Position numbers and translations under genes: made by a program
Part shown: in pieces, positions 1-8,320 of the stretch
How the letters are laid out: each line of letters begins with the position of its first letter
Numbering within the stretch: position 1 is the first letter of the stretch
The notes under the pieces: generated by a model
The model's database searches: none
What the model was told of the DNA's origin: nothing
The model's input: only the letters and a program-made list of their open reading frames with translations
Origin: Roseobacter weihaiensis
GTDB taxonomy: Bacteria; Pseudomonadota; Alphaproteobacteria; Rhodobacterales; Rhodobacteraceae
NCBI RefSeq assembly: GCF_020622345.1
Contig: NZ_JACNMO010000003.1
Location: forward strand, 62,001 to 126,000
DNA: 64,000 nucleotides
Reading direction: 5' to 3'

Positions 1-1016
1 AGACAGGCATCTGAACAGGCCCCAAGCGCGTGGGCAGCTGCATTTCCGGCCAGCTTTCCTTCGAGGATCGCGGCAGAAGCACCCGAGACACCGGCACCAT
101 CCCCCACTGCAAAAACATCCCGCCGGCTTGTGCGCAATTGGTCGTCTCGCTCCGGATGCCATCCGCCTCGCATTTCGCAAAACCGCATTTTGCACCCAAA
201 TATCTGGAACAGGTCAGTGCGCGGCATAAGACCATAACTGATACAAAGCGCATCTGCATTGATCGTTTCGGTGCGCGATAGATCAGGGCGCCAAGACGCA
301 TCAACGGGGGCGTGGCTAATGCCGGTGAGCCTTTGATCTCCATGCGCCGATACAACCATGCGCCCATAGCGCATCTTTACACCCGTTCGCTTCAGCGTTC
401 CAAAATACTTCATGCCTTCGAGAGTTTTTTGCGGAGCCTGCCACGCCCGCAGCGGCAGCATCATCCAGGACCTCCGCGACGCGGCCTGGAACACAGACAC
501 GACCTGATGACCAAGCTTTGCCATCTGGGCTGCAACGGCGAGAAGCAAGGGACCAGACCCCGCCAAGACAATCCTGCGACCCGGGGCAACCCCGGTCATT
601 TTCAGAAGGGCCTGTGCACCCCCCGCGGTCATAACTCCGGGCAGCGTCCATCCGGGAAAAGGTGGTACATATTCCTGCGCGCCCGGTGCCAGAATGATCT
701 GCTTTGCTGTCAGTATCGTAGAGGCATCGCCATCACTCACACAGACCCTCTTGCGATCAAACACACCCCAGACCGAGGTGTTCGTGCGCACATCGATAAG
801 GTTGCGATTGGCGACCAGATCCCGCCTGATCCTTTCACCATCCGGATCGGGCCCGGGCGCATTTGGGGACCTTGGCGCACGATGAATCTGCCCGCCCGGC
901 ATGTCGCCCTCTTCGATCAGAACAGATGAAATGCCGTGACCCGCAGCTGCGATTGCCGCGCTTGCCCCGGCCGGGCCTCCACCGACAACAAGCAGATCTG
1001 TGGTCTCTTCACTCAC
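1..1016 (-). CDS. FAD-dependent oxidoreductase large subunit (HcnB/OoxA-like), 3' end beyond window
   Basis: Reading from a GTG at 1016, the protein opens with a Rossmann dinucleotide motif (LLVVGGGPAGASAA). It then shows PGGQIH, a second nucleotide-binding segment (RIVLAGSGPLLLAVAAQ) and a late FAD-binding stretch (VFAVGDGAGVSGA). This order is typical of the flavin subunit of opine, hydroxyproline or cyanide-forming amine dehydrogenases. The start overlaps by 8 bases the end of a small [2Fe-2S] protein, the usual partner in these heteromeric enzymes. A membrane-linked amine or imino-acid dehydrogenase acting on a D-amino acid, opine or hydroxyproline is likely, but the substrate cannot be read from the fragment. 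The gene continues past the left edge, so the C-terminus, which often carries a BFD-like domain, is not visible. Confidence 0.8.
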   Translation of the reverse strand, partial: MSEETTDLLVVGGGPAGASAAIAAAGHGISSVLIEEGDMPGGQIHRAPRSPNAPGPDPDGERIRRDLVANRNLIDVRTNTSVWGVFDRKRVCVSDGDASTILTAKQIILAPGAQEYVPPFPGWTLPGVMTAGGAQALLKMTGVAPGRRIVLAGSGPLLLAVAAQMAKLGHQVVSVFQAASRRSWMMLPLRAWQAPQKTLEGMKYFGTLKRTGVKMRYGRMVVSAHGDQRLTGISHAPVDASWRPDLSRTETINADALCISYGLMPRTDLFQIFGCKMRFCEMRGGWHPERDDQLRTSRRDVFAVGDGAGVSGASAAILEGKLAGNAAAHALGACSDAC

Positions 1017-1305
1017 GGGAAGGAACCAACTGCGCGTCACCGTCCTGCGTTTCTATTATCATTCCTTCCTGTACTTCCGTAATGCAGGCCCGCCTGTTCG
1101 AGATACCATCTATTTTCACCACGCAATCAAAGCAGCTTCCTATTCCACAAAAGAGAGATCTGCCGGTGGAAAACCGGGAAGTCCGCCTGAATTGAACATG
1201 GTCAATTTCCAAAAGAGCGGCCGCGACCGTATACCCTGAACCAGTTTTAACTCGCCGTGAATCTACAGAAATCGAAACAAAGGCATCGGCCATAGCGTGC
1301 AACAT
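1009..1305 (-). CDS. [2Fe-2S]-binding small subunit (HcnA-like)
   Basis: A 98-residue protein with a plant-ferredoxin-type cluster motif near residue 52: CGIGSCFDC followed by a later Cys in NRRACITEV. This is the Fer2_4 pattern of HcnA and opine-oxidase small subunits, and the length fits. It is the first gene of a two-gene operon; its stop lies inside the start region of the flavoprotein, which suggests translational coupling and a stoichiometric complex passing electrons from flavin to the iron-sulfur cluster. It is divergent from the rhodanese gene. Confidence 0.8.
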   Translation of the reverse strand: MLHAMADAFVSISVDSRRVKTGSGYTVAAALLEIDHVQFRRTSRFSTGRSLFCGIGSCFDCVVKIDGISNRRACITEVQEGMIIETQDGDAQLVPSRE

Positions 1306-1562
1306 TCCACCTCGGTCATCTGCGCATACGCCTAAGCTGTATGATATTGGGCTATAGTGTGACGTTTCAAGGAACGACTCGGTCGCGGTGCGTCAAAAAA
1401 TTCTCCTTAAGCGGGAATTTGCCCAATCTCACACTCAACCTGTCCAGCTACGCTTCGATAACTTATACTGTCGTCGACATGATTGAAGGCCGCATCCTGA
1501 ATGACAGCGTGACGGAGCCTTGGAACCACCGAAGTCGCGGATCGGATGGAGGTCTAACGCCA

Positions 1563-2417
1563 ATGACAAGAGCCTTGATTTCGCCCGAAGAACTCAAAGC
1601 AGCGCTCGGGCATGACATCGTTGTAATCGATACACGCAGTCCTGACGACTATGCAGAAAAGCATATACCGGGTGCTGTTAACATGCACGAGATATTCACT
1701 TTTCTGGCCACATCGACCCCGGAAGGCATGCAGGAGTTGGCTGACAGGTTTTCAGCGGCGTTTGGGGCCGCAGGCCTTGACGGAAAAAAAATGGCCGTTG
1801 TTTACGAACAGTCCATGGACACCGGCTTTGGGCAGTCCTGTCGTGGTTATTTCTTGTTGGACTACCTCGGCTATCCCTCAATTCGTGTACTCCACGGCGG
1901 ATTGAAAGCATGGGAGGCCAAAGGCTATCCGGTCACTCAAGATCAACCGGAGATTGAGGCGGTTGAGTATCATGCCAGTGCGAACGCGACCAAGACAATG
2001 CTGACGAAGGATGACGTGAAATCTGCTCTGGGTCGCTCGGATATTGCTCTTTTGGATGTGCGTGATGTTGACGAATGGATTGGCGACAGCTCTTCCCCCT
2101 ATGGCAAGGATTTCTGTCCGCGAAAAGGGCGCATTCCCGGCGCAAAGTGGATCGAGTGGTACCGGATGATGAAGCCAACAGAAACAGGGCCGATGATTAA
2201 ATCACCGGATGAAATCCTGGCAGAGTGTGCATCTGTTGGCATTGCAAAGGAAACGCCGGTTTACATCTATTGTTTCAAAGGTGCGCGTGCTGCAAATACT
2301 TTCCTCGCTCTCAAAGAAGCGGGGCTGCCGGACGTGCAGATTTATTTTGGCTCCTGGAATGAATGGTCCCGTGATTTCGACCTGCCCATAGAAGAGGGCC
2401 TGCCATTTGACACATAG
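1563..2417 (+). CDS. Tandem-rhodanese sulfurtransferase
   Basis: The start at 1563 is chosen because GGAGG lies just upstream and the protein then begins directly with a rhodanese fold; the frame stays open to 1341 but that extension has no domain. The 284 residues hold two rhodanese domains. The first has the VIDTRSPDDY and GHIPGA-like segments (KHIPGAVNMHE) but no cysteine at the expected loop (YEQSMDTGFG). The second carries the active-site loop YIYCFKGARAAN with the catalytic Cys. This is the thiosulfate/3-mercaptopyruvate sulfurtransferase arrangement, where only the C-terminal domain is catalytic. The changed loop (CFKGAR rather than CRKGVT) leaves the donor uncertain. It appears monocistronic. 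Confidence 0.85.
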   Translation: MTRALISPEELKAALGHDIVVIDTRSPDDYAEKHIPGAVNMHEIFTFLATSTPEGMQELADRFSAAFGAAGLDGKKMAVVYEQSMDTGFGQSCRGYFLLDYLGYPSIRVLHGGLKAWEAKGYPVTQDQPEIEAVEYHASANATKTMLTKDDVKSALGRSDIALLDVRDVDEWIGDSSSPYGKDFCPRKGRIPGAKWIEWYRMMKPTETGPMIKSPDEILAECASVGIAKETPVYIYCFKGARAANTFLALKEAGLPDVQIYFGSWNEWSRDFDLPIEEGLPFDT

Positions 2418-2801
2418 CGTGTAACCGCGACAGCCTTCGGGACGGGATCGTGGCGTGAACCTCCCAGCAGCAAAAAAGACCTAAGGCAAATGCCTGTCGG
2501 GGTGCTCAGGATGCAAGGATGTCGCTTTTGTCCCCAATGGCCCGTTCTGCAACGTGCTGTCCCCCATCAAGAGGGCGGAAATCTGGAAAGTTCGTCCCGG
2601 ACCCATCTGCGCCCGCCAACTCGCTGGTCGTATCGAAGATGACAAAGGCCCCTGTTTCAAAAGTATCGGATCAAGGCCAACGGTGTCGACCCGCCCGCGG
2701 CCCTTTGCTTTCCTGCCACACGAAAGAAAGCCGAGGCGCAGAGGTTGGAAACCTCCGGCCGGCTTCGTACGTTGGACCGGTAACAACATCGAAAGACGGC
2801 C
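2418..2801. other. Intergenic stretch without a recognisable gene
   Basis: 384 bases between the rhodanese and the cupin gene. Open frames exist on both strands, but none has a ribosome binding site or a protein pattern I recognise. It may hold the cupin promoter. Confidence 0.4.
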
Positions 2802-3479
2802 ATGGACCTGAATGCAGATTTTTCAAAGCGCGCGCTTGTGCACACGGCACAGCTTGACTGGCAGGCCTCGCCCATGCCGGGCGTGGACCGCCGGATGCTC
2901 GACCGGATCGGAGGCGAGGTGGCGCGTGCCACCAGCATCGTGCGCTATGCCCCGCAAAGCCATTTTTCTGAGCACACCCACGCGGGCGGCGAAGAATTTA
3001 TCGTGCTTGAGGGCGTTTTCTCGGATGACCACGGCGACTTTCCCGCCGGATCCTACGTGCGCAATCCGCCGACTTCCGCCCATACCCCCCGGTCAGAGGA
3101 AGGCTGCACGATCTTTGTCAAGCTTTGGCAGTTCCAGCCCGACGACCGCACGCATGTGGTGATCGACATGACAAAGATGGAGTATCTGCCGGATGTGACG
3201 CGCCCCGGCATCGACGTCATGCCGCTCTTTCAGGATGCCTTTGAAACCGTGCGGGCAGAGCGGTGGGCTGCGAATACTGACGTGACACTTGCGCTGCCCG
3301 AAGGGGGTGAGTTTCTGGTGTTGGACGGCGATGTGACAGAAGGTGGCGATGTGTTGCAACGCGGTTCATGGCTGCGGTTGCCTGTGGGCAGTACTCTCAA
3401 CGCTCGGGCGGGCCGTCAGGGGGTCACACTCTGGGTCAAATTGCGGCATATCCCCCATGCCAAACCCCCTGGCCCATGA
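2802..3479 (+). CDS. ChrR-type cupin protein
   Basis: A 225-residue protein with two cupin repeats. The first shows the metal-ligand pattern HTHAGGEEFIVLEG, with a later His in SAHTPRSEEG, as in the C-terminal domain of the zinc anti-sigma factor ChrR and in stand-alone ChrR-like cupins. The N-terminal zinc-binding anti-sigma domain of true ChrR is absent, and no ECF sigma factor lies beside it, so an anti-sigma role is not supported. The second half (VTLALPEGGEFLVLDGD) is a weaker cupin repeat lacking the His set. Function is unknown, perhaps a metal-dependent dioxygenase or sensor. Confidence 0.75.
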   Translation: MDLNADFSKRALVHTAQLDWQASPMPGVDRRMLDRIGGEVARATSIVRYAPQSHFSEHTHAGGEEFIVLEGVFSDDHGDFPAGSYVRNPPTSAHTPRSEEGCTIFVKLWQFQPDDRTHVVIDMTKMEYLPDVTRPGIDVMPLFQDAFETVRAERWAANTDVTLALPEGGEFLVLDGDVTEGGDVLQRGSWLRLPVGSTLNARAGRQGVTLWVKLRHIPHAKPPGP

Positions 3480-3562
3480 GAGCTCGGTCATATGAACCCC
3501 GGCTCGGCAGGAACGGGACGCCTGGCCATTCCGTTTCCGGTGTTGGCATGGTCTGAGCCAGG

Positions 3563-3597
3563 CGAAAGCAGGTTGCGGCCTTTACGGGCTGCTTTCG
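3563..3597. terminator. Stem-loop between convergent genes
   Basis: Nine-base perfect arms CGAAAGCAG (3563-3571) and CTGCTTTCG (3589-3597) with a 17-base loop, overlapping the last codons of the kinase gene. There is no clear T-run, so intrinsic termination is only possible. Confidence 0.3.
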
Positions 3598-5087
3598 ACA
3601 GACAGCGCAGAGGTGAGCGCGGGATAGAGCGCGAGATAGCGTGCATAGATCTCTTCGTAGGCACGCACAGCCGCCGGATTAGGGTCAATCACCCGGCCCG
3701 GTCTGATCATCGCCGCAATCCCGTCATCGATGCTGTCAAATCGTCCGGCACCATGGGCCGCAAGGATGGCCGAGCCCAGCGAAGGCCCGTCGGTTGATGC
3801 AGGAATACGCACCGGAATGCCCGCCGTGTCGGCGTGTATCTGCATAAAAAGATCCGAATTTGTGGCACCGCCTCCGGCGATCATTTCCGTCACCTGATAC
3901 CCCCCTTTGGCGAAGGCATCGAGAATTGCGCGGGTGCCCATTGAAATACCCTCCATGACCGCGCGGAAAACGTGGTGCGGCTCATGCGCAAGGGTCAGGC
4001 CGGTGATTGCCCCGCGTGAGAGCGCATCGGTATAGGGCGTGCGGTTGCCCTGGAAGTGGTCTTGCACGATCAGCCCCTCAGCCCCGGGTGGCAAGGCTGC
4101 CGCTTTATGGTTCATCTCGTCAAGGTCGAACGCATCACCGACAAACCGTTTCAGCCAGTTGATGATCGACCCGGTCGAGGTCTGGCCTCCTTCGATGATA
4201 TAACGGTCCGGATACACGATGTCGGCATAAGCTCCCCAGATACCCGGGGCATGGAAAGGTTGTTCTGTCACCCCGAATTGCAGGTGTGACGACCCGGTGA
4301 TCAGGCAAAGCTGCCCGGGTCGGGATACGCCCAGACCGATCATCCCGATCAGCGCATCAGCCCCGCCCTGCACCAGCAGGGTCCGGGGTGTCAGCCCAAG
4401 CGCCTCTGCCGCCTGCGCAGTCAGCGGTCCGACAACCTCGCCCGGTGCAGCGATGCGCGCGGGCCATTTCCCGACCAGATCGGGCATACCCAATTTGTCC
4501 ACAAGGCGGTCCGCCCAGCCGCCATCTCGGTTCGCATAATGCCAGCGCAACCCGACATTATTCAGGGACGCGCAGCGCTCGCCCGTCAGGCGCAGTGTCA
4601 GGTAATCCTGATACTCGCAGATCGTCTCCGCCGCGTCGTAAACCTCGGGCTCGTTGTTCTTGATCCAGAGTGCCTTGGGGATCATCCATTCGGCAGAGAC
4701 CGGTCCGGCCCCATCCGCGTTGAGCTTCAGCCGCGTGTCGCCTGTCGCCAGAACGGCTTCGGCTTCCCTGTCCGCCCGCACATCCATCCACATGATCGCG
4801 GGCCGCAGGGGTCTGTCGGCCTTGTCCAGCGCAACCACGGTACAACAGGTCGTGGCACAGGCCATCGCTTCGATCTGGTCGTCCGACAGGCCAGCCTCTG
4901 CCAGACATGCGCGGGTCGCCTTGCAAAGGCTCTCCCACCAGTCATCGGAGTTCTGCTCGGCCCGCGCACCGGGGGAGAACATTGTCTCATAGGCCTCTGC
5001 GTGTGACGCAATGCAGCTGCCATTCAGATCATAGATGCGGGCCCGCAGGCTTTCGGTGCCGCCATCGACTGCCAAAACATAAGACAT
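3582..5087 (-). CDS. FGGY-family carbohydrate kinase (ribulokinase/xylulokinase-like)
   Basis: 501 residues, the usual length for FGGY sugar kinases. The N-terminal actin-like domain starts with the phosphate loop LAVDGGTESLRARIYD, followed by the substrate-side segment AIMWMDVRA. The C-terminal half has GGQTSTGSIINWL, DHFQGNRTPYTD and the family signature near GGGATNSDLFMQIHADTAG. These fit ATP-dependent phosphorylation of a ketose or polyol. The motif set resembles ribulo-, xylulo- or tetrulokinases more than glycerol kinase or LsrK, but the exact sugar is not readable. It is the last gene of the minus-strand operon regulator-epimerase-E1alpha-E1beta-E2-kinase, 24 bases after the E2 gene, with a good GGGAGG ribosome site. 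Confidence 0.85.
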   Translation of the reverse strand: MSYVLAVDGGTESLRARIYDLNGSCIASHAEAYETMFSPGARAEQNSDDWWESLCKATRACLAEAGLSDDQIEAMACATTCCTVVALDKADRPLRPAIMWMDVRADREAEAVLATGDTRLKLNADGAGPVSAEWMIPKALWIKNNEPEVYDAAETICEYQDYLTLRLTGERCASLNNVGLRWHYANRDGGWADRLVDKLGMPDLVGKWPARIAAPGEVVGPLTAQAAEALGLTPRTLLVQGGADALIGMIGLGVSRPGQLCLITGSSHLQFGVTEQPFHAPGIWGAYADIVYPDRYIIEGGQTSTGSIINWLKRFVGDAFDLDEMNHKAAALPPGAEGLIVQDHFQGNRTPYTDALSRGAITGLTLAHEPHHVFRAVMEGISMGTRAILDAFAKGGYQVTEMIAGGGATNSDLFMQIHADTAGIPVRIPASTDGPSLGSAILAAHGAGRFDSIDDGIAAMIRPGRVIDPNPAAVRAYEEIYARYLALYPALTSALSVESSP

Positions 5088-5111
5088 TGTCCCATCCTCC
5101 CGTTGGGTCTT

Positions 5112-6302
5112 TTAGGGGGCTGCGACGATGTCCGCCACCACGTCGGCGGCGTCCCAGTGTGGCATGTGCCCCGCCGCTACCATGTGACAGGCAACATGGG
5201 GCGGCAAGTGAAAGACATGATCGCGCGGGATGACCTGGTCATTCAACCCAAAGATCGCCGTCACCGGTATCTTGCCCGCCAGCGCCAAAAGCGGGGCAAG
5301 GGTGTCGATGCCTTGCACATTACCCTGAACCGTGGTGGCGGCAAGGGATGACAAGCGACCGGCAACCAGACCTTCTGCCATTGCGCTCAAGGCGTCTGCA
5401 TCAAGCTGGGATGCCTTTGGGCCCAGCATCCGCATGAGATGCGCCAGTGCACCCCGATTGGGGCCCTGCGCCATACCCCGCACAAAACTGCCATTGATCT
5501 CGGGCCCGCATCCCGCTGGCGCGAGCAAGGTCAGGCGGGCGGTTTTGAGAGGCGCGCGCAGGGCGGCCTGCGTGGCGAGATAGGCACCAAGGGAATGGCC
5601 AATCAGGTGAACAGGCTCCGGCTGGTTCTCCAGCTCGCCCACAAGCCAATCCACAAGGGTCTCAACATCCGGTGCATCGGCAGCATTACGTCCATGGCCG
5701 GGCAGATCCGGTGCGACGGAGGCCATCCCCTTGCGTTGCAGGACGGCCCGCAGCGCCGCCCAGTTCGAGCCTAATCCTGCAAATCCGTGCACGAAATACG
5801 CAGCCAGAGATGCCGTGGCCGGTCTGCTGCGACCGGATACATGCAGACGGACATCGGCAGCCTCGATCCGCCCACGCCGCCCGGTTCCGCTGATGTCATC
5901 GAGCGAGATACCATTTGTCTTGGCGATCCGCCGTGCCAAGGGGGTGGCGCGCGGCGTGGCGGCGCGGGGGGCGGGCTGCGCGGTCGTGACGGTGCTCTGT
6001 GCAGGAACATTTTCGACAGCGGCCTCGGCGGTCTCTTCACCCTTGATCCCGTCCCACAGATCATCTGTCTCGATCATGGCAATGGGGGCGCCGACCTCAA
6101 CCACGTCACCGGGGCGAACGAGGGTTTCGCGTAAGGTGCCATCCCCCAAGGCAGGATATTCAACAAGGGTTTTATCCGTCTCGACTTCCACCAGAGGATC
6201 ACCGCGTTTGAAACTCTGGCCGGGTTTGACCAGCCATTCGGCAATGGTGCCTTCTTCCATGGTTTCACCAAGGCGCGGCATCGGCAAGGTGAGCGTTGTC
6301 AT
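5112..6302 (-). CDS. acoC: Acetoin-dehydrogenase-type E2: lipoyl domain, E3-binding domain and alpha/beta hydrolase
   Basis: The start at 6302 overlaps the E1beta stop (ATGA) and places a lipoyl domain at the N-terminus, with the lipoylated Lys44 in VETDKTLVE. A peripheral E3-binding region follows at about residues 118-150 (PLARRIAKTNGISLDDISG). From about residue 167 there is an alpha/beta-hydrolase fold instead of the CAT domain of ordinary 2-oxoacid dehydrogenases, with FVHGFAG, the nucleophile elbow GHSLG (Ser237) and a C-terminal AAGHMPHW His. Lipoyl plus hydrolase is the known architecture of AcoC, which passes the acyl group to CoA. No dedicated E3 gene is present, so a shared dihydrolipoamide dehydrogenase is assumed. 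Confidence 0.88.
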   Translation of the reverse strand: MTTLTLPMPRLGETMEEGTIAEWLVKPGQSFKRGDPLVEVETDKTLVEYPALGDGTLRETLVRPGDVVEVGAPIAMIETDDLWDGIKGEETAEAAVENVPAQSTVTTAQPAPRAATPRATPLARRIAKTNGISLDDISGTGRRGRIEAADVRLHVSGRSRPATASLAAYFVHGFAGLGSNWAALRAVLQRKGMASVAPDLPGHGRNAADAPDVETLVDWLVGELENQPEPVHLIGHSLGAYLATQAALRAPLKTARLTLLAPAGCGPEINGSFVRGMAQGPNRGALAHLMRMLGPKASQLDADALSAMAEGLVAGRLSSLAATTVQGNVQGIDTLAPLLALAGKIPVTAIFGLNDQVIPRDHVFHLPPHVACHMVAAGHMPHWDAADVVADIVAAP

Positions 6303-7282
6303 GGAAACATCTTTCGTGCGGTTTCGGCAATAAGCTCGGGCGTGGGCACGGAGTTCTGTTCCAACAGAGGCGATACCGAGATCGGGATATCCTCTCCGGC
6401 CACCCGGACCACCGGATCTTCCAGAAAGTCGAAACACTCCTCCGTGATGCGGGCGGCCAGTTCGGCAGCGACGCCACATGTCATCACCCCTTCGGAGACG
6501 ACCATCGCGCGCCCGGCGTCTTCAACAAGGGGGCGGATCGTGTCGAAGTCCAGCGGATTCAGGGTGCGCAGATCGAGGACCGCCGCATTGATCCCGTGTT
6601 CAGAGTGCAACGTCTGTGCCGCCACCAGCGCATGATGGACTTGCCGGGAATAGGTGACGATCACCAAATCCGCTCCCGCGCGCAGCAGGTTGGCTTGGCC
6701 CCATGCGACAGGTTCAGCATCCGCGTCCACCGTGCCCTTCATGGTATAAAGACCCTTATGCTCAATAAAAACAACGGGATCAGGCTGTTGCAGTGATTGC
6801 CGCAACAGATGGTAGGCGTCTTCGACTGTCGCGGGCATGGCCAGCCGCAGGCCCGGTGTGTGCATGACGTAGGCCTCGAGGCTCTGGCTGTGCTGCGCGC
6901 CTGCAGACCGGCCGGTTCCGCCTTGTGTACGCAGCACCATGGGCACGCCGATCTGACCTCCGAACATATATCGGATCTTGGCAGCTTGGTTGGCAAGCTG
7001 GTCCATCGTCATGCCAATGAAATCGACATACATCAGTTCAGCGACCGGACGCAGGCCCGTCATGGCAGCGCCCACGGCGGTCCCGACAATCGCGGCCTCC
7101 GAGATCGGTGTGTCGATCACGCGATCGGCGCCAAACTCTTTGATGAGGTCCTTGGTCACCCCGTAAGCACCGCCGTACCGCCCGACCTCCTCTCCCAAAA
7201 GGATAACAGTGTCATCGGTTTGCATGGCTTCATGTAACGCCAGGCGCAGCGCGTCGCGGTAGGTTGTCTCTTGCAAAGCCAT
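6299..7282 (-). CDS. acoB: Acetoin/2-oxoacid dehydrogenase E1 component, beta subunit
   Basis: 327 residues of transketolase-like pyrimidine-binding plus C-terminal domain. Visible features are LLGEEVGRYGGAYGVTKDL near the N-terminus, DTPISEAAIVGTAVGAA with the conserved Glu that activates thiamine diphosphate, and VVSEGVMTCGVAAELAARI in the C-terminal domain. These match E1beta of acetoin, pyruvate and branched-chain dehydrogenases. Pairing with the hydrolase-type E2 favours the acetoin-dehydrogenase subfamily. It starts 5 bases after the E1alpha stop and overlaps the E2 start by 4 bases, so the complex is translated as a unit. Confidence 0.88.
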   Translation of the reverse strand: MALQETTYRDALRLALHEAMQTDDTVILLGEEVGRYGGAYGVTKDLIKEFGADRVIDTPISEAAIVGTAVGAAMTGLRPVAELMYVDFIGMTMDQLANQAAKIRYMFGGQIGVPMVLRTQGGTGRSAGAQHSQSLEAYVMHTPGLRLAMPATVEDAYHLLRQSLQQPDPVVFIEHKGLYTMKGTVDADAEPVAWGQANLLRAGADLVIVTYSRQVHHALVAAQTLHSEHGINAAVLDLRTLNPLDFDTIRPLVEDAGRAMVVSEGVMTCGVAAELAARITEECFDFLEDPVVRVAGEDIPISVSPLLEQNSVPTPELIAETARKMFP

Positions 7283-7287
7283 CGCCC

Positions 7288-8301
7288 TCAGCCCTGCGCC
7301 AGAATGCGGTCAAGCCGGGTGCGCACCGGTTCCGGCTCCGGTTCGGTCGGAGCATAGACGTCGCGAAACATCGATTGCATCTGTGGCTCCTCCCCGGCGA
7401 TGGCAAAGTCGATGGCGGCATCCATTTCCCTGGCAATCTCATCATCCAGCGCGTCGAGCTCTGCCGTGTCCATCAACCCGGTGGTCAGCAGTTTTTCACG
7501 CGCCTGCAGCACCGGGTCCTTCTTGCGGCCCTCCTCCTCTTCTAACTCCTCACGGTAAGGGGATTTGTCTTTGCGGGCGTGACCGTAAAAGCGATAACAA
7601 TCAATCGCGAGGAACGCGGGCGTACCGCCGCGCGCCTGCTCCATCAGGTCCGTGGCAGCCTCGACGACATCTTCGACCTCGAGCCCGTCGACGGTCCGCG
7701 CCGCCAGACCAAAGGCTGCTGCCCGTTCATGCAGGTCGGGGTTTGCGGTGGCCTGATCGATGCGCGTGCCCATACCGTATTGGTTGTTGATGCACACAAA
7801 CATGACGGGCAGCTTCCACAGGGCCGCCATGTTCATGCTTTCATAAAGAATACCCTGCCCCGTCGCGCCATCACCAAAGAACGCGACCGATACGGCACCG
7901 CTTTTCTGATGACGCGCGGACAATCCAGCACCCACGACCGCCGGAATGCCACCGCCCACGATGGCATTTGCCCCAAGGTGCCCCAGCCCCATGTCGGCGA
8001 TGTGCATGGAGCCGCCCTTGCCATGGCAATACCCGGTGTCCTTGCCCGCAATCTCGGCCATCATGCGGTCGGGATCGGCCCCGCGCGCCAGAAAAATGCC
8101 GTGGCCGCGATGATGCGTGGTGAAGGTATCACCATCGCGCATCCGGGCACAGACACCGACGGCTGCACTTTCCTCTCCGATCGACAGATGCAGCATGGAC
8201 CCAGCGGACTGGCCACGCACAAAAAGCTCTCCGACCCGTTCTTCAAAGGTACGCACCCGGCGCATCTCTTGGTAGAGCTGTGGCAATGTCGTGTTCTTCA
8301 T
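7288..8301 (-). CDS. acoA: Acetoin/2-oxoacid dehydrogenase E1 component, alpha subunit
   Basis: 337 residues with the thiamine-diphosphate motif GDG (143-145) to NN (172-173), about 28 residues apart. Also present are FTTHHRGHG and the GYCHGKGGSMHIADM region typical of PdhA/AcoA. Together with the beta subunit it would decarboxylate or cleave its substrate on thiamine diphosphate and pass an acyl group to the E2 lipoyl arm. In acetoin dehydrogenases the substrate is a 3-hydroxy-2-ketone, split into an aldehyde and an acyl-CoA. The setting here, among ketose epimerase and sugar kinases, makes plain acetoin an uncertain substrate. Confidence 0.88.
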   Translation of the reverse strand: MKNTTLPQLYQEMRRVRTFEERVGELFVRGQSAGSMLHLSIGEESAAVGVCARMRDGDTFTTHHRGHGIFLARGADPDRMMAEIAGKDTGYCHGKGGSMHIADMGLGHLGANAIVGGGIPAVVGAGLSARHQKSGAVSVAFFGDGATGQGILYESMNMAALWKLPVMFVCINNQYGMGTRIDQATANPDLHERAAAFGLAARTVDGLEVEDVVEAATDLMEQARGGTPAFLAIDCYRFYGHARKDKSPYREELEEEEGRKKDPVLQAREKLLTTGLMDTAELDALDDEIAREMDAAIDFAIAGEEPQMQSMFRDVYAPTEPEPEPVRTRLDRILAQG

Positions 8302-8320
8302 GATCCGCGCATCCCTTGTT

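Noticed and set aside
312-929. Long plus-strand open frame at the left edge
   Set aside because: The minus strand in the same place encodes a clear FAD-dependent oxidoreductase with ordered motifs; the plus frame is its antisense.
2481-2857. Overlapping open frames on both strands before the cupin gene
   Set aside because: No ribosome binding site or recognisable protein pattern, and no overlap coupling with neighbours.
6299-8301. Split apulose-phosphate transketolase (two-subunit thiamine enzyme in a sugar locus)
   Set aside because: The pair is followed by a lipoyl-bearing E2 and has the E1alpha/E1beta dehydrogenase signatures, so it is a dehydrogenase complex, not a transketolase.
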